Below, in pieces: positions 6,312-10,333 of a DNA stretch of 10,333 bases (position 1 is its first letter; each line of letters starts with the position of its first letter). The notes beneath the pieces were generated by a model. That model worked only from the letters and a program-made list of their open reading frames with translations. It ran no database searches and had not been told where the DNA came from. This DNA comes from Anaerolineae bacterium (GTDB taxonomy: Bacteria > Chloroflexota > Anaerolineae > Aggregatilineales > UBA2796), in NCBI GenBank assembly GCA_020851855.1, contig JADZBY010000314.1, forward strand, positions 1 through 10,333. The letters run 5' to 3'. Position numbers and translations under genes: made by a program.

Positions 6312-6791
6312 ATGTTCAACAAATCAGTTCTCGCCGACACGCCGATTGACGACGAGATTCGGGACTATGTGAGGCAAAACTTCAAGCGCGCCAAGCAGAA
6401 GCGCCGCCTGATCCTGTTCATCGTCAATTTCGCCCTGGTCGCGTTCTTGATCCTGCTGGCGTGGGCCATCGCGCTTGCCGATAGGGAATGGCAAGCCGCC
6501 GCCATCCTGATGACGGTCGCTACGGGGCTGGCGGTCATGTTTCACGGCATCTCGGCCTATTCCGAGAGCGAGCACGGCGACCGCGAGATCAAGCGCTCGC
6601 TCGTGCTGGAAGCCCGCATCAAGCGCGCCATCGGCGGCCTGGACAGCTCGCTGGACGACATCGACGTGAGCGATGCGCCCGAAGCGCGCGCCAAACGCAA
6701 ACGCGCCCATCTGGCGCTGCCCGAAGACGAGGAAATCGACCTCGAAGCGCTGGGCCGCCCGGACGCCGAGCAGGACCGGCGCTCCCTATGA
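6312..6791 (+). CDS. 2TM-domain-like small membrane protein
   Basis: A 159-residue protein. A charged N-terminal segment (1-32, rich in Lys and Arg) precedes two membrane spans at about 33-55 and 61-82 joined by a short D-R-E-W loop. The G-L-A-V-M-F-H-G-I-S-A-Y ending of span two resembles the bacterial 2TM domain. The C-terminal half is highly charged and acidic, probably cytosolic and flexible, with a helical stretch at 88-110. An in-frame GTG at 6273 would add 13 residues, but it lies inside the repeat element, so I start at the ATG at 6312, with AAGGA 12 nt upstream. The stop overlaps by 6 nt the stop of the convergent gene. Function is unknown. Confidence 0.75.
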   Translation: MFNKSVLADTPIDDEIRDYVRQNFKRAKQKRRLILFIVNFALVAFLILLAWAIALADREWQAAAILMTVATGLAVMFHGISAYSESEHGDREIKRSLVLEARIKRAIGGLDSSLDDIDVSDAPEARAKRKRAHLALPEDEEIDLEALGRPDAEQDRRSL

Positions 6792-8228
6792 TTTGCGGTC
6801 GGGCGGGCCAGATGGGAGCCGCGCGCTCGGCGTATTGGCCTTCGCCTGTCCTTCGTGGCCGTCCTTGCCGTCTTTACCGTCTTTGCCATTCCGGGCGTGC
6901 TCGGCGGGCGGATTGACGCTGCTCAGCGGCGGCCCGCCCGGCATACCAGCCGGTGGGCGCGGCACGGCGGCGCGGTGTAGGACCTGTTCCGCCTCGTACA
7001 TGAAGTTGCTGAGCATCTCGGACACCCAGCCGTACTGGCTGCCCGCCAGCCGGATGCGCCCGCGCCATGCTTCGCGCAGCCGCGCCAGGCTTTCCCAGGG
7101 ATTCTCGCGCGCGTCCTTCACGAGATTGTTCACGAGCACGCCCGCCAGGATCAGCGGCAGGTACACGTGGCCCAGATCGCTCTCGCGCTGCGTCTCCAGC
7201 GCCGATACGACTTCCTGGGCGTAGGCAATGTGATCGCTCACCTCACCGAGCTTCTCGCCCGACGCCCGCTCGACCATGGCCAGCCCCAGCCGCACAGCAT
7301 CCCGCACCAGGGCCGTGTACAGGTAGGCGATCAGCCCGTCGCGGTCCGAGAGCAGGCCGTCGTCGTCCGCCACGGTGATCAGCCGCCGGAACCAGGCCGC
7401 CTCGTCCAGCGGATAGACCCCTTCGGCCTGCAAGCCATCTTCGAGCGTGTAGGCCAGCGTCTTGCCCAGAAACAGCGCCTCGCTGGGGTGCAGCGACAGC
7501 CCGGCGCGCGCATAACGGCCTTCCGTCGCGGCGGCCAGCGGCGCGAGCAGGCGGGACCGTTCCAGCGTCTGCGCAAAGTCCGCCGCGCGCTCGGCAAGGG
7601 CCAGATAACGCGCGCGCTCGTCGGGCAGCTCGCGCGCCGACCAGAGCGTCTCATAGCGCGGACTCAAATCCGGCTGTGGCGCGGCGATGCTGCCCGGCAG
7701 GATGTTGAACGTCTTGACGACGTGCTCGCCTTCGAGCGCCGCCGCGAAGCCCACTTCACGCAGGGTGTTGAGCCGAAACGGCGACATGCTCAAGACGCTC
7801 GCCGGGCGGCCACCGTGCGGCCCATGTACGATGTGCGCGCCGCGCGGCAGTCGCGCTTCGGCCCGCACGCCGATGACGTTTTCTTCGCTGGGGCGCGTGG
7901 GCGGGTAGGGGATGATCGGCACGTGCAAAAGGCCCGCTTCACCCGGCCCCAGATTCACGGTCAGGTTCTCTTTGGGCGCGACGAGGCTCATCCGGTTGCC
8001 GTCCACGTCCTTGCGGGGCAGGTACAGCGTCACGGCGACGGGCACGGGCCGGTTGCAGGCATTTTGCAGCAGGATGAGGGCTTCGAGCGCCTGCCCAACC
8101 GTCACCGAGGTGGGGTACAGCGCCAGCGCGTAATGCACCGCACCGGCGCTCTGGCGCGCACCGCCGGTGACCATGCCCAGGACATCGGGGAAGTCCGGCG
8201 CCGTGGAGGGAGATACGTTGTTGGACAT
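6786..8228 (-). CDS. Unknown two-part protein, paralogue of next gene, with collagen-like Gly-Lys-Asp tail
   Basis: A 480-residue protein I cannot name. It is homologous over most of its length to the gene just upstream (8339-9673). Residues 12-130 are beta-rich, opening with D-F-P-D-V-L-G-M-V-T-G-G and holding an L-Q-N-A segment, and look like an immunoglobulin- or CARDB-like sandwich. Residues 195-415 are helical and contain A-L-F-L-G-K-T-L-A-Y-T-L-E-D-G (251-265), L-V-R-D-A-V-R-L-G (307-315) and V-Y-L-P-L-I-L-A-G-V-L-V-N (355-367). The tail from 422 is Pro/Gly-rich, with three G-K-D triplets followed by G-H-E-G (448-460). No signal peptide or membrane span is visible, so it is probably cytosolic. 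The ATG at 8228 has GGAG at 7 nt, favoured over an in-frame upstream start at 8276. Confidence 0.8.
   Translation of the reverse strand: MSNNVSPSTAPDFPDVLGMVTGGARQSAGAVHYALALYPTSVTVGQALEALILLQNACNRPVPVAVTLYLPRKDVDGNRMSLVAPKENLTVNLGPGEAGLLHVPIIPYPPTRPSEENVIGVRAEARLPRGAHIVHGPHGGRPASVLSMSPFRLNTLREVGFAAALEGEHVVKTFNILPGSIAAPQPDLSPRYETLWSARELPDERARYLALAERAADFAQTLERSRLLAPLAAATEGRYARAGLSLHPSEALFLGKTLAYTLEDGLQAEGVYPLDEAAWFRRLITVADDDGLLSDRDGLIAYLYTALVRDAVRLGLAMVERASGEKLGEVSDHIAYAQEVVSALETQRESDLGHVYLPLILAGVLVNNLVKDARENPWESLARLREAWRGRIRLAGSQYGWVSEMLSNFMYEAEQVLHRAAVPRPPAGMPGGPPLSSVNPPAEHARNGKDGKDGKDGHEGQAKANTPSARLPSGPPDRKS
6858..6887. repeat. Triplicated 9-nt repeat encoding Gly-Lys-Asp
   Basis: Three 9-nt units with two variable bases, read on the minus strand as GGCAAAGAC, GGTAAAGAC and GGCAAGGAC plus a further Gly codon. 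They encode the collagen-like triplets and could vary in number between strains. Confidence 0.7.
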
Positions 8229-8235
8229 CAGGTTA

Positions 8236-8239
8236 CTCC
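8236..8239 (-). promoter_or_regulatory. Ribosome binding site deciding the start of the 480-residue gene
   Basis: GGAG on the minus strand, 7 nt before the ATG at 8228. It rules in the shorter start over the in-frame start at 8276. Confidence 0.7.
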
Positions 8240-8256
8240 ATGCCGGCTGATCAATT

Positions 8257-8266
8257 TCACATGTGA
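8257..8266. promoter_or_regulatory. Palindrome TCACATGTGA between the paralogues
   Basis: A perfect 10-bp palindrome 28 nt upstream of the ATG at 8228, inside the 110-nt gap between the two paralogous genes. It could be an operator of a dimeric regulator. The gap has no clear promoter or terminator, so the two genes may be co-transcribed. Confidence 0.3.
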
Positions 8267-8338
8267 GCGTTCGCATCCCGCGCGCAGGCCGGCGGCGGGG
8301 CGCTCGGCGTGTAGACGATAGCCATCAGTTCATCATCG

Positions 8339-9673
8339 CTATCGCTCGTCTGTGCGCGCCATCAATTCGGACGCCATGCTGAACACGGATGCCGTGCGGT
8401 CGTTCCGCTCGTCGGCGCGGTGGTCCAGCGCCCGCTGCAAGAGGCTCACCGTCTCAGGCGCGTACTCTTCGGGCATCACGACGCGCCCGTTGACGAGCAG
8501 TCCGGCGAGCACGAGTGGCAAGTAGACGCGCCCGATGTCCAGGGGTGGGCTGCCGGTGGCCAGGCTCGCCGCCAGCCGCCCGATGTAGGCTTCCATCTCG
8601 GCGTCGTCGCCAAAGTGCTGGCGGCTGACCGTGGCCAGCATGGAGAAGCCAAGCACGCAGGCGTCGCGCACCAGGTCAAGGTACAGCGTCTCGGTGAGCA
8701 GGCGCTCCACCGCGCCGGAGTCGACGCGCAGCCGGTCGGCAAGGTCAGGCTGGCGGGCCAGCGCGGCGCACAGGGCGACGAACCAGCGCGTCTGCACCGG
8801 CGCAGGATGCCCGATGACGGTCATGTGGTGGCCGGCTTCGAGCGCCATGCTCAGAATCTTGGCGATGAGCACGCCCTCGCCCGCCCACAGCCGGTAACCC
8901 GCCGCCGTGAAGCGCTCCTGGATGTGCCGGAGAAGCGGGAAGAACGCCGTCATGCGGTTCAGGTGGGGCAGCGCGCGTTCGGCCAATCCGCGCTGCATCT
9001 CGACCAGCCGATCCTCGTCCACGTAATCCGCTTCGGTCCACAACCGGGTAAAGCCGGGCTTCAAGTCCTCGGGCAGCCCGGCAATCGTCGGTTTGTCTAC
9101 GGCGAAGGGCAGGTACAACACGGCGCGGTTAGCGGTCGGGCCGCGGCGGCTGTCGGCGGTGATCTCCGTCGAATAGTCCAGGCCCATCACGGCCTGAAAG
9201 ATGGGGTGACGCGCCGATTCGATGTCGAGCAGCGAAAACGCGGAGCCGCCCGCCTCGTCGCGTACGCGGCTGGTGTTGCGGCCCTTGACCTCGACCTGCA
9301 CCTCGACTTCGGCCACGTAGGTATCGCCTGGCTCGGCCTGGTGCGATGCGCTGAAGGGCAGGCTGGCGTAGGCCACCTCGCCGGGCAGCAATCCGACGCG
9401 CACCGGCTTGCTCACCGGCGTGTTGAAGCGGCCCGGTTTGTCGGCCAGGTCGCGTTTGGGCAGCGTCAGGCGGACCAGGGCATCCACTTCGGCGGCAGAG
9501 GCATTCTGCATGAAGACGAGCGCCTGGAACGACTGTCCGGCGGGGACGATGGGCGGGCGACAGGCCACGGCGACTTGCAGCAGGCCCAGGTTTAACAGCG
9601 GACCGCCCGTGATCAGGCCCAGGACGTTGGGGTAGTTCACGCTGCGGGTGGGCAGGGCGGCCCCTTTGCTCAT
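8339..9673 (-). CDS. Unknown two-part protein, paralogue of the downstream gene
   Basis: A 444-residue protein of unknown function and the first gene of a two-gene minus-strand unit. It shares with its neighbour the opening N-Y-P-N-V-L-G-L-I-T-G-G (13-24), a beta-rich region with F-M-Q-N-A (54-58) and L-T-L-P-K-R-D (69-75), an L-W start of the helical part (211), G-V-L-I-A-K-I-L-S-M-A-L-E-A-G (267-281), L-V-R-D-A-C-V-L-G-F (334-343) and V-Y-L-P-L-V-L-A-G-L-L-V-N (383-395). It lacks the Gly-Lys-Asp tail and ends with a short charged segment. No membrane span or signal peptide is seen. The ATG at 9673 has GGGAG 10 nt upstream; a 162-residue extension to 10159 has no family similarity and crosses the promoter. 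The two proteins may form a heteromer. Confidence 0.8.
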   Translation of the reverse strand: MSKGAALPTRSVNYPNVLGLITGGPLLNLGLLQVAVACRPPIVPAGQSFQALVFMQNASAAEVDALVRLTLPKRDLADKPGRFNTPVSKPVRVGLLPGEVAYASLPFSASHQAEPGDTYVAEVEVQVEVKGRNTSRVRDEAGGSAFSLLDIESARHPIFQAVMGLDYSTEITADSRRGPTANRAVLYLPFAVDKPTIAGLPEDLKPGFTRLWTEADYVDEDRLVEMQRGLAERALPHLNRMTAFFPLLRHIQERFTAAGYRLWAGEGVLIAKILSMALEAGHHMTVIGHPAPVQTRWFVALCAALARQPDLADRLRVDSGAVERLLTETLYLDLVRDACVLGFSMLATVSRQHFGDDAEMEAYIGRLAASLATGSPPLDIGRVYLPLVLAGLLVNGRVVMPEEYAPETVSLLQRALDHRADERNDRTASVFSMASELMARTDER

Positions 9674-9720
9674 CGGCTTCTTTCTCCCAGAACACCAGAC
9701 TGCCCGGTCCTGTGTGCGCG

Positions 9721-9731
9721 GCTGTGACAGC
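9721..9731. promoter_or_regulatory. Palindrome just downstream of the paralogue promoter
   Basis: GCTGT-G-ACAGC, perfect 5-bp arms around one base, roughly +9 to +19 of the predicted transcript. It could be an operator. Confidence 0.3.
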
Positions 9732-9745
9732 GCCAGGACAACCCC

Positions 9746-9751
9746 ATTATA
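9746..9751 (-). promoter_or_regulatory. Consensus -10 box for the paralogue pair
   Basis: A perfect TATAAT on the minus strand, 72 nt before the ATG at 9673, in an otherwise GC-rich divergent gap. No recognisable -35 box lies 16-18 nt upstream, which would suit activation by a regulator. The predicted leader is about 65 nt. Confidence 0.5.
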
Positions 9752-9845
9752 GACCGATTCTGGATTCGGACGGCGGCGCGCGTCGAGCGGTCTGGTCACA
9801 GGGCAATCTGGACGGTTGTCATGGGCTGGCCATGCGCAGCGCCCA

Positions 9846-9874
9846 TTCACGCCGGTCCAGGCCCGGCGTATGCT
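9846..9874 (+). promoter_or_regulatory. Candidate promoter of the small membrane protein operon
   Basis: TTCACG (9846-9851) and TATGCT (9869-9874) with a 17-nt spacer, each 4 of 6 or better to the sigma-70 consensus. This gives a leader of about 25 nt before the GTG at 9906. Confidence 0.35.
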
Positions 9875-9905
9875 GTGGGGCGAAAGCGGCGAGAGGATGT
9901 GCAGG

Positions 9906-10076
9906 GTGAACCGTGTGACACAGCGCCGGGACGGTCCGAAAGGCCAGCCGAAGCGCGGAATCGGGGAACTGATGGCGGTCGTGCTGCCCATGGCGGTGGT
10001 GGTGATCCTGATCGTGATCCTGGTGCTCAGCGCGTTGGGCGCGGCGGGCGTCGCCAACCAGTTCCGGGCATGGTGA
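9906..10076 (+). CDS. Small single-span membrane protein, unknown
   Basis: A 56-residue protein. A basic N-terminus (residues 1-20, many Arg and Lys) precedes a strongly hydrophobic span at about 23-48 with M-A-V-V-L-P-M-A-V-V-V-I-L-I-V-I-L-V-L, and a short tail ends in F-R-A-W. The GTG at 9906 is chosen because GAGAGGA lies 8 nt upstream; the ATG at 9897 overlaps that site. It is followed by another gene after 12 nt. I do not recognise the family. The Arg-rich start and single span suggest an N-in anchor protein. Confidence 0.6.
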   Translation: MNRVTQRRDGPKGQPKRGIGELMAVVLPMAVVVILIVILVLSALGAAGVANQFRAW

Positions 10077-10088
10077 GGGATGGGATTC

Positions 10089-10333
10089 ATGACGTGGAGA
10101 GGCTTCTTCCGGTTGCTCACGCTGGCCGGGCTGGCATTAACGACCTGCGGCGCGGCCATGCGGGCCTATGCGCAACTGACCAACAATCACCAGCGCGACG
10201 TACTGCTTGCGGCGCGGCCCGTCTCGCCCGGTGAGGTGTGGCAACACACGGCGCGCGTCGCCCTCACGCCCGCCGACGGCGACCCGGCGCGGCTGCGGCT
10301 GCCCGACTATGGCCTGTGGAACACGCTGGAGCC
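10089..10333 (+). CDS. Exported or membrane-anchored protein (partial, cut by right edge)
   Basis: The first 81 residues of a longer protein. The N-terminus M-T-W-R-G-F-F-R is followed by a hydrophobic stretch, L-L-T-L-A-G-L-A-L-T-T-C-G-A-A, and a possible signal peptidase I site after A-Y-A. The Cys in L-T-T-C-G resembles a lipobox only loosely (Thr at -1), so a lipoprotein is not claimed. The following residues include a V-W-Q-H-T-A-R-V-A-L-T-P strand pattern. The ATG at 10089 has GAGGGA 8 nt upstream, better than the ATG at 10080. The site overlaps the stop of the preceding small gene, so the two are an operon. Function is unknown. Confidence 0.65.
   Translation, partial: MTWRGFFRLLTLAGLALTTCGAAMRAYAQLTNNHQRDVLLAARPVSPGEVWQHTARVALTPADGDPARLRLPDYGLWNTLE

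Noticed and set aside
8257..8266. CRP/FNR-type binding site
   Set aside because: TCACATGTGA has the half-sites in the wrong order and spacing for TGTGA-N6-TCACA; it is kept only as an unassigned palindrome.
7167..8321. 384-residue plus-strand open frame, and the similar one at 8420-9595
   Set aside because: Both are antisense to the paralogous pair, whose minus-strand proteins share conserved blocks; the plus frames do not resemble one another in a protein-like way.
9674..10159. 162-residue N-terminal extension of the 444-residue gene
   Set aside because: It crosses a perfect TATAAT box and the oppositely oriented small genes, and the paralogue has no counterpart. The ATG at 9673 has a ribosome site.
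10089..10333. Lipoprotein signal in the right-edge protein
   Set aside because: The residue before the Cys is Thr, not Gly, Ala or Ser, so the lipobox is not convincing.

Overview
This is a GC-rich bacterial window with 12 supported protein-coding genes, no rRNA or tRNA that I can see, and two dispersed-repeat units in intergenic gaps. The best guess for the host is a member of Chloroflexota (Anaerolineae-like). The clues are high GC, a membrane-anchored Pro/Thr-rich stalk protein of the TPTPTETPT kind common there, frequent GTG starts, and GC-rich palindromic repeat units. That placement is inference; no phylogenetic marker is present.

Layout. Positions 1-2553 (minus strand) hold three consecutive M42-family (FrvX / glutamyl aminopeptidase / TET-type) metallopeptidase genes in one tight operon: an intact enzyme (GTG at 2553), a second copy joined to it by a 4-nt ATGA overlap, and a third copy 3 nt further on that runs off the left edge. 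The middle copy has lost or changed four of the five family metal ligands, so it looks like a non-catalytic or altered subunit. Positions 2666-3301 (minus) encode a small membrane-anchored Pro/Thr-rich stalk protein. The gap 3302-3590 carries a cluster of four hairpins that looks like a dispersed palindromic repeat. Positions 3591-4265 (minus) encode a HAD phosphatase of the beta-phosphoglucomutase type, divergent from a gene at 4423-5034 (plus) for a zinc-ribbon protein with two membrane spans.

Positions 5072-6085 (minus) encode a homoserine dehydrogenase without a regulatory ACT domain, preceded by a 14-bp inverted repeat. Between it and a small 2TM-type membrane protein (6312-6791, plus) lies a MITE-like inverted-repeat element of about 106 bp. 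Positions 6786-8228 and 8339-9673 (both minus) encode two full-length paralogues of a family I cannot name: an N-terminal beta-rich domain, a middle helical part and a conserved V-Y-L-P-L-[IV]-L-A-G-[VL]-L-V-N block. The first carries a Gly-Lys-Asp collagen-like tail. They are the best candidates for something undescribed. Divergent from them, a 56-residue single-span protein (9906-10076) and an exported protein cut by the right edge (10089-10333) form a small plus-strand operon.

How they fit together: the M42 genes probably form one peptide-degrading complex, possibly hetero-oligomeric. The paralogue pair at 6786-9673 probably acts together, and may be linked with the divergent membrane/exported pair. 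The remaining genes look like unlinked single units.
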